Below, one piece after another: positions 26,146 to 34,729 of a stretch of DNA of 64,000 bases. The stretch comes from Flavobacterium panici (lineage in GTDB: Bacteria > Bacteroidota > Bacteroidia > Flavobacteriales > Flavobacteriaceae). The position numbers were made by a program, and so were the translations under genes. The notes under the pieces are model-generated. The model did no database searches. It was not told the origin of the DNA and worked only from the letters and a program-made list of their open reading frames with translations. Positions within the stretch are counted from its first letter, which is position 1. Each line of letters opens with the position of its first letter. The stretch spans positions 212,430 to 276,429 of the forward strand of contig NZ_CAIJDE010000062.1 of the NCBI RefSeq assembly GCF_903819335.1, given 5' to 3'.

Positions 26146-26649
26146 ATGGAATTCAAAGAAGCAAAAAATAAGTTTGTACAAACCTGGGGAGCTTTAGGTT
26201 CTCAATGGGGAATTAATAAAACGATGGCGCAAATCCACGCTTTATTAATGATCTCAAACGAAGCTGTTTCTATGGAAGACATTATGGAAGAATTGCAGAT
26301 TTCACGCGGAAACGCAAGCATGAATCTAAGAGGATTAATGGATTGGGGAATTGTTTATAAAGAATTTAAAGCCGGCGAGAGAAGAGAATTCTTTACTGCC
26401 GAAAAAGATTTAGATGAACTAGCGGCAAAAATCTCCAGAGAAAGAAGCAAAAGAGAAATTAAACCTGCGCTTAAAATCTTGAAAGAAGTTTCGACGATTG
26501 AAGCAAAAGATTCTGCAGAAGAAAAACACTTTGTTGATCAAACTTCCAAATTATACGATTTCGTTTTAAAGGCAGATAATATGTTAGATAAAATGACTGA
26601 ATTCAATGAAAACTGGTTAGGGAAATTAGTTATCAAAATGATGAAGTAA
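26146..26649 (+). CDS. GbsR/MarR family transcriptional regulator
   Basis: 167 residues with a winged-helix domain (about 20-95): TMAQIHALLMISNEAVSMEDIMEELQISRGNASMNLRGLMDWGIVYKEF, then the wing GERREFFTAEKD. This matches the GbsR branch of MarR. The C-terminal half is helical and probably dimerises. Two identical palindromes flank the gene (before it and before the following small membrane gene), so it probably controls itself and the downstream membrane-lipid genes. The ligand is unknown. Confidence 0.88.
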   Translation: MEFKEAKNKFVQTWGALGSQWGINKTMAQIHALLMISNEAVSMEDIMEELQISRGNASMNLRGLMDWGIVYKEFKAGERREFFTAEKDLDELAAKISRERSKREIKPALKILKEVSTIEAKDSAEEKHFVDQTSKLYDFVLKADNMLDKMTEFNENWLGKLVIKMMK

Positions 26650-26662
26650 AAAAATTTAATTA

Positions 26663-26688
26663 AAACTTTCATTTTTTTCTGAAAGTTT
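26663..26688. promoter_or_regulatory. Operator palindrome 2 of the GbsR-type regulator
   Basis: AAACTTTCA, 8 bases, TGAAAGTTT: the same arms and spacing as palindrome 1, in the 56-base gap between the regulator and the first small membrane gene. Only the spacer bases differ. Confidence 0.75.
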
Positions 26689-26705
26689 AAAAACAATAAA
26701 TAGTT

Positions 26706-26987
26706 ATGAAAACAACTTTCAAAGTTTTAGAAATTATAAATATAGCTGCTCTAATGTTTCTATTACTTGGCGGTTATGGAATAGCATTTACAGGAGCGTT
26801 ACAAGTTTTAGCCGCTATTTTATTTGTAATACTATTTCCAAGAAACAAACTAATCTACATCTATTTTGGCTTAGTAATCCTTTTCTTCCTCATTTGGAAC
26901 GGAGAATTTACCTGGCTTTTCTTATTGCCTATTTCATTAATATTCTTCCTAACATTTATTATTTACAATCAAAAAAAGAAATTATGA
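26706..26987 (+). CDS. Small membrane protein, three to four helices
   Basis: 93 residues, almost entirely hydrophobic (IINIAALMFLLLGGYGIAFTG, LQVLAAILFVILF, LIYIYFGLVILFFLIW, LFLLPISLIFFLTFIIY), ending in a basic tail. No family is recognised. Its TGA overlaps the next ATG (ATGA), so the two are translationally coupled. Confidence 0.75.
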   Translation: MKTTFKVLEIINIAALMFLLLGGYGIAFTGALQVLAAILFVILFPRNKLIYIYFGLVILFFLIWNGEFTWLFLLPISLIFFLTFIIYNQKKKL

Positions 26988-27343
26988 ATTTCAACATCAT
27001 TGGATATTTAATATATCTCAGCATTACGACTTTCATCATTCTAAAAGTTGGAAAAATCTGCTACAAAAACGGAAATATTTATGTGGCAGATCTAATCCCG
27101 AATCATGCTGACCTCTGTCAAAAAATTAATCAGGTTTTGCTTTTAGCTTATTACCTTTTAAATATTGGTTATTGCGCTATGACATTAATTTCCTGGCGGA
27201 AAATTATTTCATCAACACAATTGATTGAAACGATCTGTATAAAAACAGCTGTCATAATTTTTATTATTTCAATCCTGCATTACCTCAACATTTTAATTAT
27301 AACTAAATACATTCAAAAACTAATTCATAACAACAAAAACTAA
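26984..27343 (+). CDS. Small membrane protein (paralogue of the next gene)
   Basis: 119 residues from the ATG that overlaps the preceding stop codon; a longer in-frame start at 26894 would lie deep inside the upstream gene and is rejected. Three hydrophobic segments. KICYKNGNIYVADLIPN and YYLLNIGYCAMTLISW correspond to TLFKNGKIFMLDIFKG and FYLLNIGFALMILEMQ of the next gene, so the two are diverged duplicates. Function unknown. Confidence 0.75.
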   Translation: MNFNIIGYLIYLSITTFIILKVGKICYKNGNIYVADLIPNHADLCQKINQVLLLAYYLLNIGYCAMTLISWRKIISSTQLIETICIKTAVIIFIISILHYLNILIITKYIQKLIHNNKN

Positions 27344-27348
27344 ATATT

Positions 27349-27735
27349 ATGGAAACTACAAAAATCTTAATCGGTTACAGTATTTATTTACCAGTCGCTT
27401 TATTTCTAACATATTACGTTTCTAAAACGCTTTTTAAAAATGGAAAAATCTTTATGCTTGACATCTTTAAAGGCCGAGAAGAAATTGCAGAAGCAACCAA
27501 CAAACTTTTTGAAACCGGATTTTATCTTCTAAACATTGGTTTTGCCTTAATGATCTTAGAAATGCAATTATACCGAGACAGTTATCAGGAATTAATTGAA
27601 AACTTAAGTTATAAAATTGGCGGTTTTTCTATTTATCTTGGTATCATGTTATTCTTCAATTTGTATTTCTTTTTTAGAGGAAAACGAAAAGCCAAAGAAG
27701 CTCAAAGAGAAGAAAGATTGGTTTTTAAAGCATAA
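27349..27735 (+). CDS. Small membrane protein (paralogue of the previous gene)
   Basis: 128 residues with three hydrophobic segments (ILIGYSIYLPVALFLTYYV, FYLLNIGFALMILEM, IGGFSIYLGIMLFFNLYFFF) and a basic tail (RGKRKAKEAQREERL). It starts five bases after the preceding gene. Shared motifs with that gene indicate a tandem duplication, and the products may form a heteromeric membrane complex. A terminator-like stem follows. Confidence 0.75.
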   Translation: METTKILIGYSIYLPVALFLTYYVSKTLFKNGKIFMLDIFKGREEIAEATNKLFETGFYLLNIGFALMILEMQLYRDSYQELIENLSYKIGGFSIYLGIMLFFNLYFFFRGKRKAKEAQREERLVFKA

Positions 27736-27747
27736 CTATCAGTTCTA

Positions 27748-27779
27748 AATCCGACAGGTTTTTAAAACCTGTCGGGTTT
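27748..27779 (+). terminator. Terminator-like stem within the operon
   Basis: CCGACAGGTTTT and AAAACCTGTCGG followed by GTTTG. It lies before the desaturase gene and may reduce its transcription relative to the small membrane genes. Confidence 0.7.
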
Positions 27780-27802
27780 GATAAAACCTAAATTTAGATA
27801 AA

Positions 27803-28585
27803 ATGACACATCAGGAAATACTCAAAAAAGTACAATGGAAAGATTTAAAAACGCTTAGCTTTAAAGAAATGCTAATTGAAAACAACTTGACAATTCCGTG
27901 GTTTCTAATTTCTATGACGCTTGCTTACTTCGGATATTATTTAGCAGCTATTCCTTTTTCAGCTTTTTTCTTTCTAGCCGGACTAAGACAAGTGCATAAT
28001 GGTTTTCATAATTCATTGGGAACAAACAAATTCTTAACCTGGTTTACACTTTATTCAAACAGTATTTTATTGATGGTTTCAATTCATGCTGTTAAATTCA
28101 ATCATATCCGACATCATAAATATTGTTTGTCTGATGAAGATTACGAAGGAAAATCAGCAAAAATGACTTGGTACGGCGCTATTCTTTATGGGCCAGTTCA
28201 CATGTTTTTGATTCATAAAGTAACCTTGCAAAAAGGAAATAGAAATTATGTCAAAAACGTAATCTTAGAGCTTTTCTCAATTGCAGTTGTAACCTTTATA
28301 ATTTTCTATTTTCAAATTCATTTCCTGATCTATCATTTTATTATAATGGTCTTCGCTGAATTTTTAATGGCTTTCTTTGCTGTCTGGACCGTGCACCATG
28401 ATACAGAAGATTCTCCGGAATTTGCCAGAACACAGCGAGAAGGCTGGAAAAACAAAATTACTTTCAGCATGTTTTATCATTTAGAACATCATTTATTTCC
28501 GGCTGTCCCAACAATTAAACTACCAGAATTGGCAAGAAGAATTGATGATGTATTTCCAGATATTGAAAAAAAGAACACTTTTTAA
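27803..28585 (+). CDS. Fatty acid desaturase family protein
   Basis: 260 residues with four or more membrane segments and the histidine boxes of the family: HNGFHN, HIRHHKYC, VHHDTED and YHLEHHLFP. The last is the HxxHH box that binds the di-iron centre with the others. The substrate could be an acyl lipid or a carotenoid-like lipid. It follows three small membrane genes under the GbsR-type regulator and precedes an epimerase and an SRPBCC protein, which suggests envelope lipid modification. Confidence 0.88.
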   Translation: MTHQEILKKVQWKDLKTLSFKEMLIENNLTIPWFLISMTLAYFGYYLAAIPFSAFFFLAGLRQVHNGFHNSLGTNKFLTWFTLYSNSILLMVSIHAVKFNHIRHHKYCLSDEDYEGKSAKMTWYGAILYGPVHMFLIHKVTLQKGNRNYVKNVILELFSIAVVTFIIFYFQIHFLIYHFIIMVFAEFLMAFFAVWTVHHDTEDSPEFARTQREGWKNKITFSMFYHLEHHLFPAVPTIKLPELARRIDDVFPDIEKKNTF

Positions 28586-28601
28586 TTGACAAATAATGTT
28601 C

Positions 28602-28674
28602 GCCACTAATTGCACGAATTTTCACGAATTAATATTCAACAAAAAAATTAGTGGAAATTCATGCAATTAGTGGC
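28602..28674. repeat. Intergenic inverted repeat
   Basis: GCCACTAATTGCACGAATTT and its near-complement AAATTCATGCAATTAGTGGC face each other over about 25 bases. It is the same type as the inner repeat at 12.4-12.5 kb, and it lies between the desaturase and epimerase genes. Confidence 0.75.
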
Positions 28675-28690
28675 AAAAAATCTACACCCA

Positions 28691-29596
28691 ATGAAAAAAC
28701 TCATAATCGCAGCCGGAACTGGTTTTCTTGGACAAGTTTTAGTCAATCATTTTAAAGATAAATTTGAAGAAATTGTAATTCTGACCCGAGGAAAATCTCA
28801 GACAATTGATGGAATTAAATATATAAACTGGAATGCCAGAACTTTATCTGGTTGGGAAAATGAATTGGAGAATGCGACGGTTTTAATTAATCTCGCCGGA
28901 AAATCTGTTGATTGTCGTTATACTAAAGAGAATAAAAAAGAAATTCTTTGGTCTAGAATTGAAAGTACCAAGATTTTAAACAAAGCTGTTTTGAATTGCA
29001 AAAATCCGCCGAAACATTGGCTGAATTCTTCAACAGCAACAATCTATCGTTTTTCTTTAGACAAACAAATGGATGAAATCGACGGCGAAATTGGGAATGA
29101 TTTTTCTATAAATGTCGCTTTATCTTGGGAAAAAGCATTCTTTAAAACCGAAACTCCCAATACCTTAAAAACGGCTTTGCGGACTTCAATTGTTTTAGGC
29201 AAAAATGGCGGTGCTTTAATTCCGTTGAAGACTTTGGCTAAAATTGGTTTTGGAGGAAAACAAGGAAACGGAAATCAGTTTGTAAGCTGGATTCATGAGG
29301 AAGATTTTGCGAATGCGGTTGATCTTATTATTCAAAAAGAAATTACAGGCGTTATAAATGTGGTTTCTCCAGAACCTATTCGAAATATCGATTTTATGCA
29401 GAAACTTAGAAAAGCTGTTGGTTTTCCTTTTGGAATTCCGCTTAACAAATTCTTTCTAGAAATTGGAGCATTTTTTATTCGCACAGAAACAGAACTCGTT
29501 TTAAAAAGTAGAAATGTGATTCCGAAAAGGCTTTTGGAAAATGGATTCCAATTTAAGTTTGGAGATATTGATAATGCTTTTCGAGATTTAATATAG
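28691..29596 (+). CDS. TIGR01777 family epimerase (extended SDR)
   Basis: 301 residues from the ATG at 28691; an in-frame ATG at 28661 lies in the inverted repeat and is rejected. Rossmann motif AGTGFLGQVLVNHF, then VLINLAGKSVDCRYTKENKKEI and WLNSSTATIYR, with the C-terminal block FVSWIHEEDFANAVDLII. These match the TIGR01777/DUF1731 (YfcH-like) group, whose substrates are unknown. An SRPBCC gene downstream is a frequent partner. Confidence 0.88.
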   Translation: MKKLIIAAGTGFLGQVLVNHFKDKFEEIVILTRGKSQTIDGIKYINWNARTLSGWENELENATVLINLAGKSVDCRYTKENKKEILWSRIESTKILNKAVLNCKNPPKHWLNSSTATIYRFSLDKQMDEIDGEIGNDFSINVALSWEKAFFKTETPNTLKTALRTSIVLGKNGGALIPLKTLAKIGFGGKQGNGNQFVSWIHEEDFANAVDLIIQKEITGVINVVSPEPIRNIDFMQKLRKAVGFPFGIPLNKFFLEIGAFFIRTETELVLKSRNVIPKRLLENGFQFKFGDIDNAFRDLI

Positions 29597-29615
29597 ATCC
29601 CAAATTCACACAGTT

Positions 29616-29744
29616 TTGTCATTTCGACGAAGGAGACTCGAGCGATAGCGAACAGACGAAGTAAATCTCCACGAGAAGCTCGACAAAGATTGGATTCACA
29701 TAGAGGAGTTACTTGCGAAGATTTCTCCTTCGTCGAAATGACAA
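29616..29744. repeat. 110-bp palindromic repeat, copy A
   Basis: The terminal arms TTGTCATTTCGACGAAGGAG and CTCCTTCGTCGAAATGACAA are perfect complements, and the interior contains GAAGCTCGACAAAGATTGGA. A short extra stretch (ACTCGAGCGATAGCGAACAG) makes it longer than the other copies at 34571, 57008 and 62714. Confidence 0.85.
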
Positions 29745-29777
29745 GATTGTGCAAAAAAAACTTAAACCTAACAAATC

Positions 29778-30251
29778 ATGACAACAATACACCTCACAAC
29801 AAAAATAAAAGCACCAAAACAAATCGTTTTTGATGCTTCACGAAATATTGATATTCACCAACAATCTGCAAGTCCCACAAAAGAAAAAGCAATTGCCGGT
29901 GTAACTTCTGGTTTAATAAATTTAAACGAAACGGTAACCTGGCGTGGCAAACATTTCGGATTTTATCTTACACACAAAACCCGAATTCCTGTAATGGATT
30001 TCTACGATTATTTTGTGGATGAAATGGAGGACGGAAAATTCAAATCTTTCAGGCATGAACATATTTTTGAGGAACAAAATGGAATAACAATCATGAAAGA
30101 TGTATTACAATATGAAACTCCATTTGGGATATTTGGAGAACTTTTCGATATTTTATTTTTAGAAAAGCATCTTACTAATTTTCTTTTGGAAAGAAATAAA
30201 GTTTTGAAAGAAGTTTCAGAAAAAACTTCAATTACAAATCAGAAACCGTAA
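29778..30251 (+). CDS. SRPBCC family protein
   Basis: 157 residues. It begins with the helix-grip start TTIHLTTKIKAPKQIVFDASRNIDIHQQS and continues with alternating strands (ETVTWRGKHFGFYLTHKTRI, FRHEHIFEEQNGITIMKDVLQYETPFGIFGELFD). Such proteins bind hydrophobic ligands in a cavity. Position directly after a TIGR01777 epimerase fits the family's usual context and the lipid theme of this operon. Confidence 0.82.
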   Translation: MTTIHLTTKIKAPKQIVFDASRNIDIHQQSASPTKEKAIAGVTSGLINLNETVTWRGKHFGFYLTHKTRIPVMDFYDYFVDEMEDGKFKSFRHEHIFEEQNGITIMKDVLQYETPFGIFGELFDILFLEKHLTNFLLERNKVLKEVSEKTSITNQKP

Positions 30252-30348
30252 TTAAATTCTAGTTGTTGTTTTTAAAAAAATCAACAAACTTAATATACTA
30301 TAAGTTTTTATATACTTTTACATACCGAAAACAAATACCATAATCTAT

Positions 30349-33300
30349 ATGAAACAACTCTACTTATTAATTTCTTTTTTTTTATTTTCAATATTATATT
30401 CACAAAATCCCGCAGCCATTGATGTTACTTACGACTATACTGATCATAATTTATTTTTAAATGGTAATGTTTCTCAAAGCGTTGTTTTACCTGACGGCAA
30501 AACTATAATTATTGGTGATTTTACAGGATATCAGTTCACTAATGGGGCGTTTCAAAAAACAGGAAATATCATTCGGCTTAATACTGATTTATCCTATGAC
30601 AGCACTTTTGATCTGGGCACAAGGCTAAAAGGCAGAATTTATTCAATCGCGCTGCAATCGACAGGAAAAATAGTTATAGCTGGTAAAATTGATTCTTACG
30701 ATGATACAATATTAAGTACCTCTATAATCAGACTTAATGCAGATGGAAGCCTGGATAAGACTTTTAAAAAAGTAGAAATAGGTATTATCAATAAGATACA
30801 AACTGACTCAAACGATAAAATATATGCCCTTTACGATAGAAGTTTATGGCGATTAAATCCAAATGGTGACTCTGATCCTACATTTGTAAAAAGTAGTAGT
30901 TTCCCAAATACCGTATTAGCTTTTGCTCCAAGTAATGATGGCAGTTTATTTATTGCTGGCGGATATTCTTCTTTACAAGACTTACAAATTTTCAAGTTAG
31001 ATGCTGCAGGTCGTATAGACTCGAAATTCACTAATGGAAATTATACTTTTAATTGTCCTATTTATTCTCTGGCTGTTCAATCTGATGGAAAAATACTAGT
31101 CGGAGGCCTATTTGCCGTATTTGGCGAAAAATATAATCAAACAAATATTCCTGTGAATCGTTTGTTAAGATTAAATATTGATGGGTCTTTAGATCAATCT
31201 TTTGTATGCCCTGACTTAGTTGGTGAATATCTAGGTACTTGCAGTGGTGTTAAAGTCACTTTTGTAATGGAACAACCTGACAAAAAAATATTGGTTGGAG
31301 GAGTATTTCCTCCTTATAATGGAGCTCCTTCAAGAAATTTGATAAGGTTGAATAGTGACGGAACTACCGATAATACTTTTGTAACAGGTATAGGAACTAA
31401 TGCAGGAATAAATTCAATAAATCTTCGTCCAAATGGCAACTTATTCGTTAGTGCGTCTTACAGTTCTAATACAAGTTATACCCCTTTATTATATAATAAT
31501 TATTCTATAGGTACTTTTTTTGAATTAGACAAAAATGGTGTTTTAGTAAACCGAGAGAAAAGTTCTAAAATAGCTGTTAAAAAAATTATTAGAGAAACAA
31601 ATGAAAAAGTTATATTATTAGGTGAATCAAGATCTCCCTATCATAGAGGTTTGAAACTAATAAATAATAACGGTACACTTTCGCTTAATAGTAATTTATT
31701 TAATGGTTTTGACAATAAAGCAGACTTAAATGAACAAAGTCAAGCTTCTTCTTGCATAGATGGCATAATTCAACCTGATGGAAGAATTTTAATCGCAGGT
31801 ACTTTTACCAAATATAATGATGTTAGTGCAGATGGACTAATCAGATTAAACAATGATTATTCTATTGATCAAACATTTAGTATTGGGCAAAATTTTAAAT
31901 ATAATGGTAAATCTCCTGATATAAAATGTATTGCTCTTCAAACCGACGGAAAAATATTGGTAGGAGGATATTTGGATTCATACAAAGGAGTAGCTATTAC
32001 AGGTGGAATATTACGTTTAACTAAAACTGGAGAATTAGATAACTCTTTTCATTATACGAATACTGATTCCTACAGCGTAAATCAAATTGCAATTCAAACA
32101 GATGGGAAAATATTAATAAATGGGCCAGGTTTAATACGATTAAATATCGATGGAACAGTAGATGCAACATTTAAAAGTGAAATTGTTCCAGGTCTTTTTG
32201 GTAAAATCAAATTATTAAGTAATGAAAAAATACTGGTTATAGACTCATACAAATTACAACGTCTAAATAAAGATGGAAGTATTGACAATTCTTTTAATTA
32301 TGGAACATTTAATTTTACAAGCAAAACATCTATTGCAATTCAAACAGATGGAAAAATTTTATGCGGCGGTAATTTTTCTACTTATAATGACATTAACATC
32401 AAAGGGTTAATACGATTAAATACTAACGGAACACTTGACCCTGCTTTTAATATTGGAACAGGCTTTAACGGCCCAGTAGAATCTGTTTCTATTGAACCTG
32501 ATGGAAAAATCCTTGCAGCTGGGTCATTTACCAATTATAATGGTGCCTGGTGTAACGGATCTGTCAGATTACTTGGAGGAGATGCATTTTTGTTAAATGG
32601 TCAAAACAAATTTGATTCTAACAATAACGGATGTGATTTAAATGATGTGGCATTTCCTAATTTGAAATTTGCCATTGCATCTGGTGGACTAAATAACGAA
32701 TTTATAGCAAACAATTCTGGAGATTATGCCATTTCTCTGCCTTCAGGAAAACACGCAATTACTCCTAAATTAGAAAACCCATCTTATTTTAATATAAGTC
32801 CTAAAATTGTTAATGTGGATTTTCCTTCACAAACTAGTCCCTCAATTTCTAATTTCTGCATCACCCCGAATGGTACACATCCTGATTTAGAAGTTATTTT
32901 AATCCCTGTAAATGCAGCAATTCCGGGCTTTAATTCTAAGTATAAACTGCTTTATAAAAACAAAGGAAATCAACTGCAATCTGGGTCTGTAACCCTTACA
33001 TTTGACAATTCTGTTTTAAATATAGTTTCAACAACCCCTGCAGCATCAAGTAAAACTACTAATACTTTAACTTGGGATTTTAGTAATTTACAACCTTTTC
33101 AGTCTCGTGAAGCCACTGTTAATGTTCGTTTAAACAAACCTACAGATACACCTCCTACTAATGCAGGGACTATTTTAAAATATATTGCTGAAATTCATTC
33201 TTCTTCGACAGATGATACCCCAAACGATAATAAATTTAATTTTGATCAATTAGTAGTAAACTCACTTGATCCAAATGATAAAACATGTTTGGAAGGAGCT

Positions 33301-33936
33301 TCAATTCAATCTTCTAAGATTGGAGAATATGTTCACTACGTCATTCGTTTTGAGAATTCAGGAACCTACAAAGCACAAAATATTACAGTAAAAGATGTTA
33401 TCGATACAAATAAATTTGACATATCGACCTTGATTCCTGAAACTGGCAGTCACATTTTTACGACCAAAATCTCTGATGCAAATAAAGTTGAATTTCTGTT
33501 TGAAGGTATAAATTTACCATTTGATGATGCTAATAATGACGGCTATGTAGCTTTTAAAATCAAAACAAAATCTACTTTGAAGCTAGGTGATGAATTTAGT
33601 AATTCATCTAGTATTTATTTTGATTATAATTCTGCTATAAACACAAATACAGCTACGACTAAAATCGAATCAACTCTTGGAAATGAAGATTTCTCAATTG
33701 CAAATAGCCTTATTTTTTATCCTAATCCTGTAAATAATGTATTATTTATAAACAAAGCAGAAGATCAGGAAATTTCATCTTTAAGTATATATAATACTTT
33801 AGGACAAGTTGTAATAGCATATACAAATGCTAAAAACCTTACTTCTATTGACGTTTCAAAATTGCCTTCAGGGTCTTATTTTATAAAAGTAAATTCAAAC
33901 AATCGAGTTTTAAATACGGCATTTATTAAAAAATAA
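30349..33936 (+). CDS. Type IX-secreted delta-60 repeat protein
   Basis: 1195 residues. Signal peptide (LYLLISFFLFSILYSQ). Residues ~20-740 carry many delta-60 repeats of the form QxDGKILxGGxFxxYxG followed by IRLNxDGSLDxTF. A Cys-containing collagen-like or carbohydrate-module region follows (QNKFDSNNNGCDLNDV), then beta-sandwich DUF11-like domains with LDPNDKTCLEG and IGEYVHYVIRFENSGT. A C-terminal type IX sorting domain (NSLIFYPNPVNNVLFI and LPSGSYFIKVNSNNRVLNTAFIKK) ends the protein. It is probably a surface-exposed adhesin-like protein. The ligand is unknown. Confidence 0.92.
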   Translation: MKQLYLLISFFLFSILYSQNPAAIDVTYDYTDHNLFLNGNVSQSVVLPDGKTIIIGDFTGYQFTNGAFQKTGNIIRLNTDLSYDSTFDLGTRLKGRIYSIALQSTGKIVIAGKIDSYDDTILSTSIIRLNADGSLDKTFKKVEIGIINKIQTDSNDKIYALYDRSLWRLNPNGDSDPTFVKSSSFPNTVLAFAPSNDGSLFIAGGYSSLQDLQIFKLDAAGRIDSKFTNGNYTFNCPIYSLAVQSDGKILVGGLFAVFGEKYNQTNIPVNRLLRLNIDGSLDQSFVCPDLVGEYLGTCSGVKVTFVMEQPDKKILVGGVFPPYNGAPSRNLIRLNSDGTTDNTFVTGIGTNAGINSINLRPNGNLFVSASYSSNTSYTPLLYNNYSIGTFFELDKNGVLVNREKSSKIAVKKIIRETNEKVILLGESRSPYHRGLKLINNNGTLSLNSNLFNGFDNKADLNEQSQASSCIDGIIQPDGRILIAGTFTKYNDVSADGLIRLNNDYSIDQTFSIGQNFKYNGKSPDIKCIALQTDGKILVGGYLDSYKGVAITGGILRLTKTGELDNSFHYTNTDSYSVNQIAIQTDGKILINGPGLIRLNIDGTVDATFKSEIVPGLFGKIKLLSNEKILVIDSYKLQRLNKDGSIDNSFNYGTFNFTSKTSIAIQTDGKILCGGNFSTYNDINIKGLIRLNTNGTLDPAFNIGTGFNGPVESVSIEPDGKILAAGSFTNYNGAWCNGSVRLLGGDAFLLNGQNKFDSNNNGCDLNDVAFPNLKFAIASGGLNNEFIANNSGDYAISLPSGKHAITPKLENPSYFNISPKIVNVDFPSQTSPSISNFCITPNGTHPDLEVILIPVNAAIPGFNSKYKLLYKNKGNQLQSGSVTLTFDNSVLNIVSTTPAASSKTTNTLTWDFSNLQPFQSREATVNVRLNKPTDTPPTNAGTILKYIAEIHSSSTDDTPNDNKFNFDQLVVNSLDPNDKTCLEGASIQSSKIGEYVHYVIRFENSGTYKAQNITVKDVIDTNKFDISTLIPETGSHIFTTKISDANKVEFLFEGINLPFDDANNDGYVAFKIKTKSTLKLGDEFSNSSSIYFDYNSAINTNTATTKIESTLGNEDFSIANSLIFYPNPVNNVLFINKAEDQEISSLSIYNTLGQVVIAYTNAKNLTSIDVSKLPSGSYFIKVNSNNRVLNTAFIKK

Positions 33937-33961
33937 TATTTTAAAAACATTAAATTAATTA

Positions 33962-34000
33962 TGATGCCTATGACTTAAAATTCATAGGCATCATTGCTTT
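33962..34000 (+). terminator. Terminator of the delta-60 repeat gene
   Basis: TGATGCCTATGA and TCATAGGCATCA form a perfect 12-bp stem followed by a T-rich stretch. Confidence 0.85.
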
Positions 34001-34126
34001 TATTAACTTTAAAAAAAATGCATTTTTGAAGGAGAAAACTGAATCATAATCATCAAATATAATTTTCTTACTTTTATAAGTAATTCATTTCTGAATGATT
34101 CAGATAAATTAATCAAAAACATACTT

Positions 34127-34513
34127 ATGAAATTAAAAACGATATTAACTGTATTTCTTTTTGCAATTTCTTTTATTGGTTTTTCGCAGAGCAATTGCAA
34201 AAACTTAAAAGGCTGCGAACGTAAATTATGTGAGCTAAATATAAAATTGACCGCTGCTAAAAAAGCCGGAAATCAAAATCAGATTAAAGGAGTTGAAGAT
34301 GCTATAGCGCAGACCAAGAAAAACTGTACGACTAAAACAGTGAACAAAGATCTGGACAAAAAGGTAAAAGAGAAACAGCAAAAAGTTAACGAAAGAACGG
34401 CCGATTTGAATGAAGCTATTAAAGACAAAGAAAAAATCGATAAAAAAAGAAAAAAACTAAATGAAGCTAAAGTTGAATTAAATAAAGCTTTGGCTGAACA
34501 GAAAGCGAAATAG
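34127..34513 (+). CDS. DUF1090-like periplasmic protein
   Basis: 128 residues with a signal peptide (TILTVFLFAISFIGFSQS). The mature part matches DUF1090 (YqjC of enterobacteria): CKNLKGCERKLCELNIKLTAAKKAGNQNQIKGVEDAI with three Cys, a KKNC that could complete a disulfide pair, then a Lys/Glu-rich coiled coil. Family function is unknown. The family is best known from Proteobacteria, so its presence here is mildly surprising. Confidence 0.78.
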   Translation: MKLKTILTVFLFAISFIGFSQSNCKNLKGCERKLCELNIKLTAAKKAGNQNQIKGVEDAIAQTKKNCTTKTVNKDLDKKVKEKQQKVNERTADLNEAIKDKEKIDKKRKKLNEAKVELNKALAEQKAK

Positions 34514-34570
34514 ATTTTTCGCTCTCGAAGATTTTAACAAATTAATTTGGCAAAGCCCAATATTTAAACG

Positions 34571-34682
34571 CAATCTTGTCATTTCGACGAAGGAGAAATC
34601 TCCACAAGTAACTCCGCAACGACAATCCAATCTTTGTCGAGCTTCTCGCGGAGATTTCTCCTTCGTCGAAATGACAAGATTG
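34571..34682. repeat. 110-bp palindromic repeat, copy B (inverted)
   Basis: The arms CAATCTTGTCATTTCGACGA and TCGTCGAAATGACAAGATTG are exact complements. The interior has CAATCTTTGTCGAGCTTCTC, the reverse of the interior of copies A, C and D, so this copy sits in the opposite orientation. Confidence 0.85.
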
Positions 34683-34729
34683 TGGCAACAAATCTTCTTT
34701 TGAAAATGAATTTTCTCGTTTTACGGTTT

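Noticed and set aside
26894..26983. Longer start for the 119-residue membrane protein
   Set aside because: It would overlap the upstream gene by 94 bases; the ATGA overlap at 26984 is the usual coupling arrangement.
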